Shown one piece after another: positions 22,760-33,599 of a stretch of 64,000 bases of DNA. Below the pieces are notes generated by a model, which had not been told where the DNA came from, searched no databases, and was given only the letters and a program-made list of their open reading frames with translations. The DNA is from Paramarasmius palmivorus (taxonomy: Eukaryota; Basidiomycota; Agaricomycetes; Agaricales; Marasmiaceae). The stretch spans positions 62,001 to 126,000 of the forward strand of contig JAYKXP010000104.1 in the NCBI GenBank assembly GCA_037176845.1, given 5' to 3'. How positions within the stretch are numbered: the first letter of the stretch is position 1; the number at the start of each line of letters is the position of its first letter. Both the position numbers and the translations under genes were made by a program.

Positions 22760-23340
22760 ATGGGTCAGCCTCCCCTATTTATAACCCATGATCCTTTCGT
22801 CTTCGATGTACAAACTCGGCAATCAATCACTTAGGAATATATCACTTCTTCTGTGTCATTGGTTTACTCCCACTACATCGTTTCATACCATCACTCTCCG
22901 AAGTGTCGCTATTTCTTCACCTTTTACGTCTGGATCCTTTAATCTTACTCGGTCGCTGCTCCAACGCACGACTCGTGATCATTTTTGTGACACCCGTCAT
23001 CTTTCCTTACAGATGATTAGATTTGATGGTTCATCGAGCGACGTACTCCCGCCTGACACATAGCAACACATTGCTCCCAATCTTGATCCCGCACGCAGGA
23101 TTCGGGTTATGAGCACTACGACTACACAACTAAGCGATAATTCAGAGCTCTACTCATACCGCACATCATTTTTTATCTTCCTGATTTCGTGGGAGTCAGA
23201 ACTTAGGAACGTGTCCTATATCTTAGTAGGATACATTGTTGACTGCGATCTGCCCACATCCATCACGGCTGAGAACAGATCAGGGAGACCGGGAGATGAT
23301 CAACAAGATGCAGTGTCGTAGCCTGGATATTCATATTAAT
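22760..23340. repeat. 5' flank of gene 11, duplicated at 24950-25610
   Basis: Shares CCTTTCGTCTTCGATGTA, GATACATTGTTGACTGCGAT and the GAGACC.GGAGATGATCAACA block with 24950-25610 in the same order and orientation. Contains no gene of its own that I can support. Confidence 0.65.
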
Positions 23341-23460
23341 AGACGCTCAACAGCAAAGCCTTAAATACTCATAGGCCGTGAACCCCTTGTCGGCCTGCAT
23401 CAAATCCCCATTACCTGATCTTCAGTTCGGGTGCAACTTTCACAACGAGGAATTCAAAGA

Positions 23461-24340
23461 ATGCTATGGCTTCTAATATTGTGCAGTCTCTCATTAGAAT
23501 ACTTCAAATTCTTGACATTGACTATCTATCAGCTGAACTATGCCTTTACATGGAAGCCAATCACCATTGAAGAAGTTGAGCTACGAACTCTACTCCCCAA
23601 TGGAACGGTTCAGATGGATATCACCTGGAACTTCAAACATAACCAGACAGATCCGGATGTAGATGCCCAGAACTCTGCTCGGTTCCACTTGTGGGATGGA
23701 AAGTATCTGTCGGAGCAGCAATTGTGCAACAGGACTTCTTGTTTAGCTAATTTCAGCACAGTCGCTCCTGGGTAAGTATCTCACTAGTGTACTTGGTCAT
23801 AGTGTGATGTTCACCCTATGTAGAGCTTATATTCTGACGGCTTGGGCGAATGATGGGTAAGTGCCCCTGTTTCTCCACTTAGCTTAGTTCGTTCTCAGAT
23901 TCTATTCAGCAAGTGGCCTGACGCGCTATATCCAATAGCCATTATGCAGACTGACACATACCATTGGTATGTGCCTCTTAGTATCTTTCATTCCGATGAG
24001 TGCACGTATTTCTAACACCATAATCAGCAATTCAACTGGAACAATCACTGCGCCAGGTACAACCGCATCCACATCTGCAGCGACTAATGAGAACAAATCA
24101 AATAAGAACGCTATCATAGGAGGCGTCATCGGGGGCGTAGCATTTCTCGCTCTCGTCGCACTCGCATTCATATACCTTCGTCGCCGGCGCTTAAATCACG
24201 GAAATGCGCTTGGCTTCAACAAAGATAGAATGGTCAAGGGAGCGCCGGATGCTGGTATTGACTATACCAGTCCGAGGTCATCTTTCGCTTCCATGACTGG
24301 AGACACAGAAAAGCCTCTAAGGAGGAAGGATGGTAGATAG
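23461..24340 (+). CDS. Gene 11: surface protein with GFN-type tail
   Basis: Exons 23461-23771, 23824-23856, 23910-23966 and 24028-24340 join in phase to 237 residues. MLWLLILCSLSL is the signal. The ectodomain has ITIEEVELRTLLPNGTVQM, DITWNFKHN and a Cys pair (CNRTSC), then AYILTAWANDG and KWPDALYPIAIMQTD. A short Thr/Ala stalk leads to helix IIGGVIGGVAFLALVALAF and RRRR. The tail (about 45 residues) starts ALGFNKDRMVKG and ends TGDTEKPLRRKDGR; the GFN+D.MVK part matches gene 1, and there is no DSGWRP or PPxY. Links gene 1 to the rest as a second tail class. Confidence 0.82.
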
Positions 24341-24949
24341 GCACTGCAGTCTGAGAATGAGAATGATAGGCGAGTTTCTGCTCTGTGCATGGTCAGAGAC
24401 GTAGACAGTGAAGAAATGCGCTGGTGTCGAGATCGAGTGGCTGCCGATGGGTGTTGCCGAATCTCGCCGGTTTTGTTTTCCCAGTAACGACTACCCTCCA
24501 GCTTCTTACTATACATTTCTATTAGAACACTATTCCAGAAGAACATATCGGTGTATCTAAGGTCTGGTCGTTAAATTATCGCCCTACAACCCCTGAATTC
24601 TACGAAACTTGCTTGAAATGTTCATAATCGCACCCCTAGCCATCTATCAAATTCATTTTTATCGGGACGTGTTAATATGGCACACAATATGGGAAGGCAA
24701 GAAGGAAGAGAATGAAGCAAAGGTGCTATCGGACTTGTCCGAGTCAAGGCCGAGGCGTTTCGAACGGGCCCATCACCCGAGACCTGGACACAACGAGGTT
24801 TTTATAACAGCGTAGGTACAAGTACTGGGCAAACTAAGACTAACCAAGGTAAGTAAATGAGCTTGTTTATATAGTGGTGGTCCGGGTAAACGGGTAATGG
24901 GAATCCGGAGATTGCATGAATGTTGTGAAGCTAGCGTAGGCGTTACATG

Positions 24950-25610
24950 TCCTCAAGCACCGCCTTGGCCTCTCAAGGGCCATGGATTAGACTCCGCCAT
25001 TTGAAACCAATCCTTTCGTCTTCGATGTAGAAAAAATTAATATATCGTTCCTTCCTCTCTTTCTGTGTTAACTGTCTTACTCCCACTGCGCCTTTTCGTT
25101 CCACCACTCTCCGAAATTCCGCTATCCCTTGCATACGGATTCTGATGCTATTTCTCTCCAAAATGTCGTATCGTGCTTGGATCGTTGGCTTACGCCGCCT
25201 TCCTTCCATTCTTACGTCCTGATATCTTGGTCTTCCTCGCTTGCTGCTTCCCCGCACGACTCGTGATCATTGCTGTAGTACATGTACTTGGCATCTTTCC
25301 TTGCAGATGATCAGGGTTTGATGGTTCACCGAGCGACATATTCCTGCCTGACGCATAGCAATACATTGCTCCCATTCTTGAGCTCGCCGACTGTAAGATG
25401 TCGACTTTGATCGCTGAGGCTACATGATGAGCCACGATGCTTCCAGGTTATACTGCCTGGAATCCACAACGTGCTGACCGTTCGAGAACTTGAGTACATA
25501 TCCTACATGAATAGGATACATTGTTGACTGCGATTTGCCCATGTCCGTCACGGCTAGGAAGAGATCAGGGAGACCAGGAGATGATCAACAAGATGCAATG
25601 TTGTGGCTCG
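24950..25610. repeat. Duplicate of the gene 11 5' flank
   Basis: Second copy of 22760-23340 in the same orientation, fused at about 25615 to a copy of the last gene 11 exon. Confidence 0.65.
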
Positions 25611-25929
25611 GACACTCATATTAATCAGAAATATGACTAGAACAAACACTGCGCCGTACACAACCACATCCGCATCTGCAGCAGTTGTTCCCTCTAACAA
25701 CGAAGAGAACAAATCACATACAAATGCTATCATCGGAGCCGTCATCGGAGGCATAGCCTTTCTCGCCTTCCTCGCACTCCTCATACGCCTTCGTCGGCGG
25801 TGGTACTCAAATCGCAGAGACGCGCTTGGGTTCAACAAGGATACAATAGTAAAGGATGATGATATGGACTATCCCAGTCCGAGGTCAACTTTTACTTCCA
25901 TGACTGGAGACACGGAAAAGCCTCTTTAG
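25603..25929 (+). pseudogene. Gene 11b: truncated duplicate of gene 11 (helix and tail only)
   Basis: Carries the Ala/Thr stalk, helix AIIGAVIGGIAFLAFLALL and tail LGFNKDTIVKD with TGDTEKPL at the end, all close to gene 11. The promoter, signal peptide and ectodomain exons (matching about 23340-24025) are missing: the upstream flank copy joins directly to the stalk. The frame opens at GTG rather than ATG. A deletion within the duplicated copy explains this; without the leader it is unlikely to reach the membrane normally. Confidence 0.7.
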
Positions 25930-26590
25930 AGGAAGGAAGATGAGATATTGAACAAGAACGTAATATTCACATCCTTTGCATCGTAGCTGTGTTTCAAAAA
26001 GAGCGTCGGCATATAATCTCCCCTAGGCAGAAACCGCGCCGCTTGATGTGATTCCACATGGTAATGCGCGGGAGGTCTTCCCACGTTCCTCCGGGTATGC
26101 GGCTCGGTATTTGATTCTTCTCTATCCAACGGGCACAGCCTAGCATTCAATGGTCCAGCTGAGACACAGGCATAGTTGGATCTGGAAACGAAGCTTTCCC
26201 CCATCAGCTGTATGCGAAGGCATGAGGACAAGGCGTTGCACCAAGAACTGATGCGATTTTTTCAGAGAGCTGGCTCGCGCCATATTGGCATACATTTTCT
26301 AAACGATGTTCCCACGGGCGTGGGTTATGCGGTCGTATCTTCAGGTGACGCGATCTTATGAGGCCCCCACGCTCACCGATCGCCTATTAGCGATGACTAG
26401 GGCGTTGGAACGACGTCTTCGTAATATGATCAATATGAGTCACAGTCTGATATCAACACTTGCAGTAAGGACAGCAATTCTACTCGTAGGTCAACGAAAC
26501 AGGCGACGGAGTCCACCATAGCTCATCAAAAACTGCGGATCTACTATGTATCATTGGTTATTGTTAGAAATTGCACCCGCTCATGGCTTT
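25930..26590. other. Gap before the seven-TM genes
   Basis: The frame 26176-26361 contains MRRHEDKALHQELMRFF but no start, domain or partner exon. Nothing supported. Confidence 0.35.
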
Positions 26591-26597
26591 GATAGTG

Positions 26598-26604
26598 TAT
26601 AAAA
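26598..26604 (+). promoter_or_regulatory. TATA box of gene 12
   Basis: TATAAAA 52 bp upstream of the ATG at 26656. Confidence 0.55.
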
Positions 26605-26655
26605 TCAGAGCAACACTCCAGTAACAGCCCTTAAACACCCATTTTCACACTTACA

Positions 26656-28803
26656 ATGGGAGTATCGAGCATCACCGCGGGTTTAACGTTCGTGAGTACT
26701 TTCCGGTTGCGACCCTTTCCAAAACATATCTCAGGTTAGCCACTAATCATCGCAGGTTCTCGGGATGCTCTATGGTAGGGAACGCATAACTAGTGGTAAT
26801 CGTTCACGCCACTTATCGATAATGCTTCAGCATTATATATAGTGCTTGTCGCATTATGCATTCACGTTCTTATCAAGCATGACGAACTGAAGGAGAAACA
26901 CCGAATGCAGATTGTTATCATCTCCCTTGTCTTTATTCCAGCAACAATTACTGTTGTGTTTCATTTTGCAGCAACGTATACGCAGCAATATTTCCCTATA
27001 GGAGAGCTTCTTTCGCAAACCAGCCTGGTAGTTACCTTTCCCCCCGAGGCATCCGTCCTAATAGGTTCAACGCTTGTGCGTGTCTACTTGCTCTTTGTGT
27101 CGTTCGAGTGCACTAAACGTTAATAATAGGCTCTCGGATTGTTCTATGGTATGCTTTCAAGCATATTAATTACTTGGGATGATACAAGTGATACATTTCA
27201 GGTTCCTATGCAACCGTTTTTGCGCAATGCGTCCACAACCTGCTTAACAGTCAGCAAAGGCGATATCTAGTCATTATCCTCCTTGGTTCCATCTTTGCTT
27301 TGCAGACGATTTGTGTCGTCCTGCAATTTATGGCACTCGACGCATTCCTGGTTCAGGCCACAGAACTATTCCACAATAATGTTCAGTACTACTTTGCCCA
27401 AACGGGATCCCTGTTTGTGCGTGATATATGCATCCCAGTTCTCATTGTTTCACTTATGGTCTGCAATAGGGAGTCGGGACGCTTTATGGTATCGCAAACA
27501 CGCCTTTCACGACGGAATCATGTAATTGACTCATTTCATTTCATTCCAGGCTCATATGCAGTCCTTTTCGGACAATGTGTCTACATACTTGTCAAGCGTA
27601 GGCAGGGAGAATCACGGATTCACATCCTTCTCCTAGCTACTCTCTTCGTTCTGGTGACGGCTACGGTCGTCGTTGATCTCATGCAAGCTATGCGCTATCA
27701 ACTCTTTCTGTATACGTGAGTGAAAGCTCAATCCATTGACATCTCGCTGAATGGCTACTAGAACCAGGGGACCTACGTCCCGAATGATTCTGCTGTTTCT
27801 TGCAAAGTAAGGAGGTCCTTATTGCGTACTTCATGTCTAATGAACAAACTCAGTTTGATTGCTGATGTAATGATGGTGAGTTGCACGCTTTGTGCATTGG
27901 TTTTGCTTTTCATATGAGACCTATGGATAGATATGGCGATGTTGCCTTGTATGGGGAAGGAGAAGATGGACAGTGATCCTTCTTGGGAGTCTTTGTTTGA
28001 TAAATCACGGTAGAATCAACTCCATTTATACGCATAGAAAGACAGCTCATGATTCTGTTAGTCTTAGCATTAATTGTCATTGCACGGTACCACGGTGGTT
28101 GGGAATTTTTGGGCGACATAATCAATCTGAATGATTCAAGTAACATCGATACGATCGTCCTATCGAAACTTGATCAGTTTTTTGAAACTACACTTATATC
28201 CAACTATATGACCTGCGGTCTATACTTCGGCACGGTATTAACAAATACTGCCATAACCAGTTTGATAGGTGGGTAGCATTATCGCGCCATCCCTGACCTT
28301 ACTCATTGCTTAACATGCAAGCTGGCCGGATCTTCTACATATCTCGCAAAGCAACCGCCGTTATAGGCTTAGAAGGCAGGAAAATGTATGACCTGGTTAT
28401 TGCGATAACGTAGGTTTTCCAGCTTTGATATGGAATCATTCAGTAATATTCCATAACAGCCTCGAGTCGGGAATGATGTACCCACTTATGCTGATCATAT
28501 TCGCTTCGATGTCCACAAAAGCGATCAACGCAAGCACCAGCAATTTAGGTATCATCTATTCGTCGCATTATCTTTTCCTTCTCGGATCTATCATCCAAAA
28601 TGCACTCGTTCATGTATTGGTAAGGATCACTTTATCTTACGCCCCATACATCTAAAGTGAGACCATATCAGGGAATTTCGCAGACCGTGATAATCGTGCG
28701 CATTGCCTTGGGTCTCAGCTACACAAGTGTAGATGAGGCAATATCGACGATGCAGATTGCTCGAGCTAGTTCAGGGTCCTTGGGCACAGAGCTCGACACC
28801 TAG
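26656..28803 (+). CDS. Gene 12: seven-TM-type membrane protein with triplicated N-terminal exon pair
   Basis: Fourteen exons join in phase to 479 residues: 26656-26691, 26756-26774, 26843-27075, 27130-27148, 27202-27416, 27470-27488, 27550-27715, 27762-27806, 27854-27875, 27931-28009, 28062-28268, 28322-28409, 28460-28619 and 28672-28803. From exon 8 on it parallels gene 13 exon by exon (LIADVMM, IWRCCLVWGRRRW, ARYHGGW, YMTCGLYFGT, GISQTVIIVRIALGLSY). The N terminus differs: the pair of a 19-nt exon (LGMLYG, LGLFYG, VGTLYG) and a TM1-TM2 exon occurs three times in phase, against once in gene 13. That predicts about eleven helices instead of seven. The alternative is three tandem 5' ends with internal starts (for example an in-frame ATG in exon 5). 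I recognise the RC.VWG family as common in Agaricomycetes; ligand and role unknown. Confidence 0.8.
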
Positions 28804-29895
28804 GTCCCAAATGGGACATGGTCACTTTACATGAACAGCCAACTTGCAGTATTCGGCCAATAGGACAAAAATTTATATATTCCATGCACCCGGCGACAAG
28901 AGATAATTGCTCGACACCCACGGCATTACCAACCTGGCCTGTAATACCTATACCAGTTTCTCACTATTGGCACATTATACAGTCTAATTCAAAGATCCTT
29001 CGATCAGGTGCATGAGGCATTTTTCGTTATCTCTGCTCTTGTCGGGTCATTATTGACTCAAATCCAAGTCATGAAGATCCAACCTTGTGATGTCTGGCCT
29101 TTAGGTCTACTCTCATCCATCAAACACTCCTTTGTTTTGCAATCACTCGCTACAGTGCAGTTAGGTCACCCTTGACGCATTTCGCGATTCTTTTCCCACC
29201 GCAAGAAGTAGCTCCTGTTCAGTACCAATGCCGCTATGTCACAAGAACTTTGCTACGTTTTGTATTCAATAGACTCCGCAGTTATCTTATTGCTCTGTAT
29301 GAACCTAAATTTGCGAAGAGTCTAGTATAGCCTTGACAATGCTCCTGCAACTCGAATGTTTATATCTCACCATGTGCTATTCTTAAACTCGCGAGCGTTT
29401 CCCGTTGATGGTCGCCACTTCTCAAAAGCAGTGCCCGTCCCCAATCAGGGTGGGGCACATCCATCTCTATCTCCGTGCTGTGCGGTATATTCTGATAGAC
29501 CATGAAATACGTCACCGCTGGAACACAAACTTATCCTTTATGCTTCTGTCTGGCTTCTTTTGTACCCACACCTCAGCGGTTGATGCATCTTGTGGTCGGC
29601 CGAAAATATCCCGTGGAACCCTTTTTGCCATTTTAGGTATCTGGATCTAGTCTTGGTGATAGATGAAAAAACGCAAACAAGATATGATAAACTACGTGGT
29701 AAAGATGCCTCAGGTTCATGTTTCGAGTGCACGCACGGGTAACGGCTTTGTGTTGATCATGGGAAACATTCCCCTGTATTACAACCATTCATAGCAAACT
29801 CCATTGCTCCTGGCCCAGAATTGGCAAGCACAGCAGCCGTATGTTTTCCACATACAAAAGACGCCTCCATTGATAGTGGATTTCTCGTCTTCCCA
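28804..29895. other. Gap between the two seven-TM genes
   Basis: Low-quality frames only (for example 29405-29650). It may contain decayed seven-TM sequence, but I could not align it to gene 12 or 13. Confidence 0.35.
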
Positions 29896-31404
29896 ATGGC
29901 TTTTGACATATCGTATTACGTTTTAGGCCCAATCCTTGTAAGTTACATCTTTTGAATATTCATCCGGTAATGGCTTATGGGCCCTCATAGGCGATAGGAA
30001 TACTATACGGTATGATAAGCTAAACCGTTCAAGCATTAACTGCAGACCAATATCTCCGACAGGCTGCTACACAGTGCTGTTCACACAATGCGTGTATATC
30101 TTCTTTCAGCGAAGACAGGGACAATACTGGCTACAGATATCTCTCCTTGCTATCATTTTCCTTTTGTCGACTATCTCTATCGCCACTGGCATGATGGCGG
30201 CAGCCTGGGATCTTCAGCATATTGACCCTGCACTCAAAGAGCTAGCTGGGACACAGAATCCTATCACGTATGTCGTAGACTTTCCCATACTCTCAATATG
30301 CTGATTGGGTTATTGAGACAGGAAGAACGTAGTGCGAACAAGCTTGTTATTTCTTGCAAAGTGAGTCGTCCCCGAGAGATTTCTGCCCTTGGTCTGACGG
30401 TACGGAATAGTTTTATTGGGGATATCATATTGGTGAGCGATTTCTGTGCTTTAGCAGGGTCTGAACGTTAACGCTCAATTAAATACAGCTTTGGAGGTGC
30501 CATGCAGTATGGGGTAGAAGACTCTGGGCGATCCTCCTACCTGGATCCTTGTGCCTTATCAACCATGGTATGCCTTTCATATCTAACCGAGGAATCGTTA
30601 TCAATGTTCTATCCCAAGTGGTCGCCTTGGTCGTCATCATTGCCTATCATGGTGGCTCTCAGTTTGTCAATCTCAGTACCGTCTACGCTCCCGACAAAGG
30701 CGTCGATAGAAAGCACGTTATCGCGAGCAACTACATCAACTGTGGACTTTACCTCGGTACAGCTTTCACAAACATCTTCATAACATCCTTGATTGGTACG
30801 TATTGTCTGGGATCATTCAATGGCTACTCACCTATCGAATACGTTAGCCGGACGAATCGTCCGCATCTCACGAATGGCGAGCTCGTACTTGGGCTACAAA
30901 AAGAAGAGGCTGTATAATCTTGTTACCATTATCACGTATGTCATCTATCCTCCATCAAAGACTCTGAATAACAGGACACCACAGGGTTGAATCCGGCATG
31001 CTTTACCCATTGGTACTCATCATCTTCGCCGCAATAACGGCGACAGAGATCAATGTCATAAGGCTCAATGGGAATTATCTTGTCCCAACCATCAGTGGAA
31101 TCTTTATCCAGAACGGGCTTATTCACGTACTGGTAAGCATCTGTTTTCGTCGACTCTCGTAAATGCTCAGCTACATCGATACCAGGGAATCTCGCAAACA
31201 TTGATCATCGTTCGCATTACATTGGGACTCAGCTTTTCAAACGTAGACGAAGCGATATCTAACATGCAAGTTGAAGGGAGGAAATCATCCTGGACCTCTA
31301 TGGGCTCAGTTCTCGACGTAAGACAGGGTAAGGGACTTTGGGAGGAGGAGTCGATTCGAATTCCAGTGTTTAATGGTTCTAATGCATCCATAATCAGGCT
31401 GTAA
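29896..31404 (+). CDS. Gene 13: seven-TM membrane protein (Agaricomycete family)
   Basis: Ten exons, all in phase, 345 residues: 29896-29937, 29991-30009, 30063-30267, 30322-30360, 30411-30432, 30489-30567, 30619-30795, 30848-30935, 30985-31132 and 31186-31404. Hydrophobic segments: GPILAIGILYGCYTVLF; ISLLAIIFLLSTISIATG; RTSLLFLAKFIGDIILLW; WAILLPGSLCLI joined to VALVVIIAY; YINCGLYLGTAF; YPLVLIIFAAI; LIIVRITLGLSF. The RCHAVWGRRLW signature after TM3 and the cytoplasmic end rich in Ser/Glu are as I recall for this family. There is no STE3 pheromone-receptor signature. The single TM1-TM2 exon pair here is the reference for gene 12. Probable plasma-membrane protein, possibly a receptor. Confidence 0.88.
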
Positions 31405-31880
31405 AATATAACATTTTGTTTATTTATAACTTCATAAAAGAAAGACATCCTAGTAAGACTGCACGGTACATTCGTGTAGCACAACGCCTTGTTGAGAGCG
31501 TCACGGTTGAGATTGGGAAGCCAAGGTTATGGCTTGATTCCTATAGACGATCGCTACTCGCTTTCTCGCCGGTTTGGCGGTGCTCGACGCTTTGTATGCA
31601 TCTTTTAGTCAAGGTATCGTCGTGATGAAATCAGGATGAACGATTATGGCACCAATAGAATCGTTGGGCGCTCGGGAATAACCGAATCAAGCGCTAACGT
31701 TCTCTTTCATGAATGTTCATGTCTCTTTGTCCGCTAATTTTGCTTTGTTTCAATGTCATTTTAGAATGACTCGTTGCTCTATTCAAGCTTTAAACAATAC
31801 ACAATGGGTGGCTTCAAGCATTCTACCTTTTATCAATACACAAGGAAGAACCTGGCCGTGAGAAATCGCACAATGCCACT
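31405..31880. other. Gap
   Basis: AT-rich, no coding frame supported. Confidence 0.4.
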
Positions 31881-31889
31881 CGCTGGGGG

Positions 31890-31898
31890 TATATAAAG
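31890..31898 (+). promoter_or_regulatory. TATA box of gene 14
   Basis: TATATAAAG about 75 bp upstream of the ATG at 31970. Confidence 0.6.
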
Positions 31899-31969
31899 AG
31901 GTACGTGGGGGTCTAAGAAGTAAAGTTCACAGTTTCAAATATCCTCGCTCACAACCACATTCAAACACC

Positions 31970-32348
31970 ATGCAAAACCTGCTTATCACTCTTCTCGCTC
32001 TATCACTCCTTCTCACCACTATTCTCTACAATCCGCGCATGGAACCCAAGTTGCAATGGATCCTCACTATATTGACGCTGGTCCTAGTGGCTAGGACTCT
32101 TGGGATCAGGATGAGACAGAAGACAGCGCCTCACGATGAAAAGAAGGTTGTTGGACACGCAGAAGTCCCGCTTCCGCTCATCACCAAACGCATGGTATTC
32201 CCGCATGCTTATTCGTTGGGTAAGTGATTGTGCTTTCGGCAAAGAGAAATGGTTGATATAGATGGACAATACAGGTACAAACCGACAGAGAAATGGAATG
32301 CCACTTCCATTCCATGCGAAACGCATGGTGTTCGTGCCCAGAGAGTGA
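31970..32348 (+). CDS. Gene 14: small membrane-anchored protein with repeated KRMVF peptide
   Basis: Exons 31970-32219 and 32275-32348 join in phase to 107 residues. Two hydrophobic segments (LLITLLALSLLLTTILY and LQWILTILTLVLVA) are followed by a basic linker. The second half repeats a short motif: VPLPLITKRMVFPHA in exon 1 and MPLPFHAKRMVFVPRE at the end of exon 2. Each copy has a KR dipeptide, the usual Kex2 recognition site, so release of short peptides is conceivable. There is no CaaX end, so it is not a basidiomycete mating-pheromone precursor. In an alternative splice (phase 2) exon 2 would read KPTEKWNATSIPCETHG and continue to 32490; the phase and the repeat favour the model given. 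Confidence 0.6.
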
Positions 32349-32919
32349 ACGAAGGGATGATCGCTTTGGAGGTAAGTGTAGATATTTCTCGAACGTTTAC
32401 CTTTCATGGCTGATAGTCTGGCTTGTCAATACAGAGCTAAGGCCAGAGGATCCCCAAAACCGTTACAAGTGGTCAACTTCGGAGGACTAAATACTCAATG
32501 GCGCCGATCGCCACTAGACTAATAATTAGTCTCACCGTTTTTTATCTGTGACTTGCGCATGTGTACTTGCCTAGACTTCTCCTTACCAACTGGGCGTTCA
32601 CGCAGATAGAGTTAGAATTCCTACCTCAATTCTTTCATACTTTTCAAACGAATTTGTGCTCTACCTACAGGAGCACAATCACATTCCCTATTTACACTTA
32701 ACATTTCCTGATCATGTAGACTTTGTTTGTAATATGTTTGCGCTGGAATGAATGCGCTTTCGTTGATCCTTGGGTAGAAAGTTTGACTATCTTGTAGATA
32801 GGCGGCGCTCTATAAGCGCCTCATTGATATCCAGAATCGTTCTATTTTCTTTCTCGAGCTTACGAATCAGATACCTGAACGTGATGGGATATGCTGCATT
32901 GTAAACGGTATAATAGCCA
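32349..32919. other. Gap
   Basis: Contains the region that would be the third exon of gene 14 in the alternative splice. Otherwise AT-rich sequence without gene signals. Confidence 0.35.
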
Positions 32920-33597
32920 TTATACCGCACTCTCATATCCGGGTGGTACATGAATGAGGTTACTATGCCCAGACTCTGAAGGTGGCGGCGGAGATACATC
33001 TCGAGGTCTCCACCCACTATCCTGGTGATGTCGAAACCTCGGCTCTCGATTTTGAGTTGTGACTGGTCCTGTAGGCATCCTCTCGCTTTCATGTTCCTCC
33101 GCCGAATCAACCTGGATATCGTCTTCTTCACGAATTTGGTGGATACCCTCAGATCGACGAGTCTTTCTCCGGCGGTATAGCAGTAAAGAAATCATCCCGA
33201 GTATAATAAATGCGATAGATCCAACTGTGGTACCAATGATCAGAGGTGTATTTGAGTTAGCCTTCGCGCTAGGGGGCTTGGGATGAGTGGCGCAGCCCGT
33301 AAAGTGTGGCTGAACTGACCGTGATATCGGAGAGGATGAAGTCGTGCTCATAGTGTTGGAGGCCTGAACGCTAGTACCATCCGTGACCGGATTGGTAGAG
33401 ATCGGAATGTCAGAGTTTGTCGGAATGCTGAATCCCGTTAGGGGGCTATTGTTATCGCTCGAGTGCATGGCTACTGTGGTAGGGGACCTAATTGGAGCTT
33501 TGTGGTCAGTCAGCACCCTGGGTAGTGTAATGGCGAGGAATCTGAGCATACTCATCGTGGTAGTGCCTGTCGGGAAAATTTCGGTGATTGCAGACAT
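32920..33597 (-). CDS. Gene 15: PPxY-tail membrane protein without recognisable ectodomain
   Basis: A single open frame of 225 residues. A weak hydrophobic start (SMLRFLAITLPRVL) leads straight into a Ser/Thr/Pro-rich segment, helix IIGTTVGSIAFIILGMISLLL, YRRRKTRR, then FRHHQDSGWRP, PPPPSESGHSNLIHVPP and the end PPGYESAV. The usual [NV].TW ectodomain is absent. A possible acceptor (TTTCCCGACAG) lies 24 nt after the ATG, so the visible frame could be the last exon of a longer gene; I found no matching upstream exon through 34.3 kb. DSGWRP and PPxY are intact. Confidence 0.65.
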   Translation of the reverse strand: MSAITEIFPTGTTTMSMLRFLAITLPRVLTDHKAPIRSPTTVAMHSSDNNSPLTGFSIPTNSDIPISTNPVTDGTSVQASNTMSTTSSSPISRSVQPHFTGCATHPKPPSAKANSNTPLIIGTTVGSIAFIILGMISLLLYRRRKTRRSEGIHQIREEDDIQVDSAEEHESERMPTGPVTTQNREPRFRHHQDSGWRPRDVSPPPPSESGHSNLIHVPPGYESAV

Positions 33598-33599
33598 AC

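Noticed and set aside
29896..31404. Pheromone receptor (STE3) for the seven-TM genes
   Set aside because: The loop signatures and intron layout are those of the RC.VWG Agaricomycete family. No STE3 motif or pheromone gene with a CaaX end is nearby.
31970..32348. Mating pheromone precursor
   Set aside because: No C-terminal CaaX. Two N-terminal hydrophobic segments do not fit.
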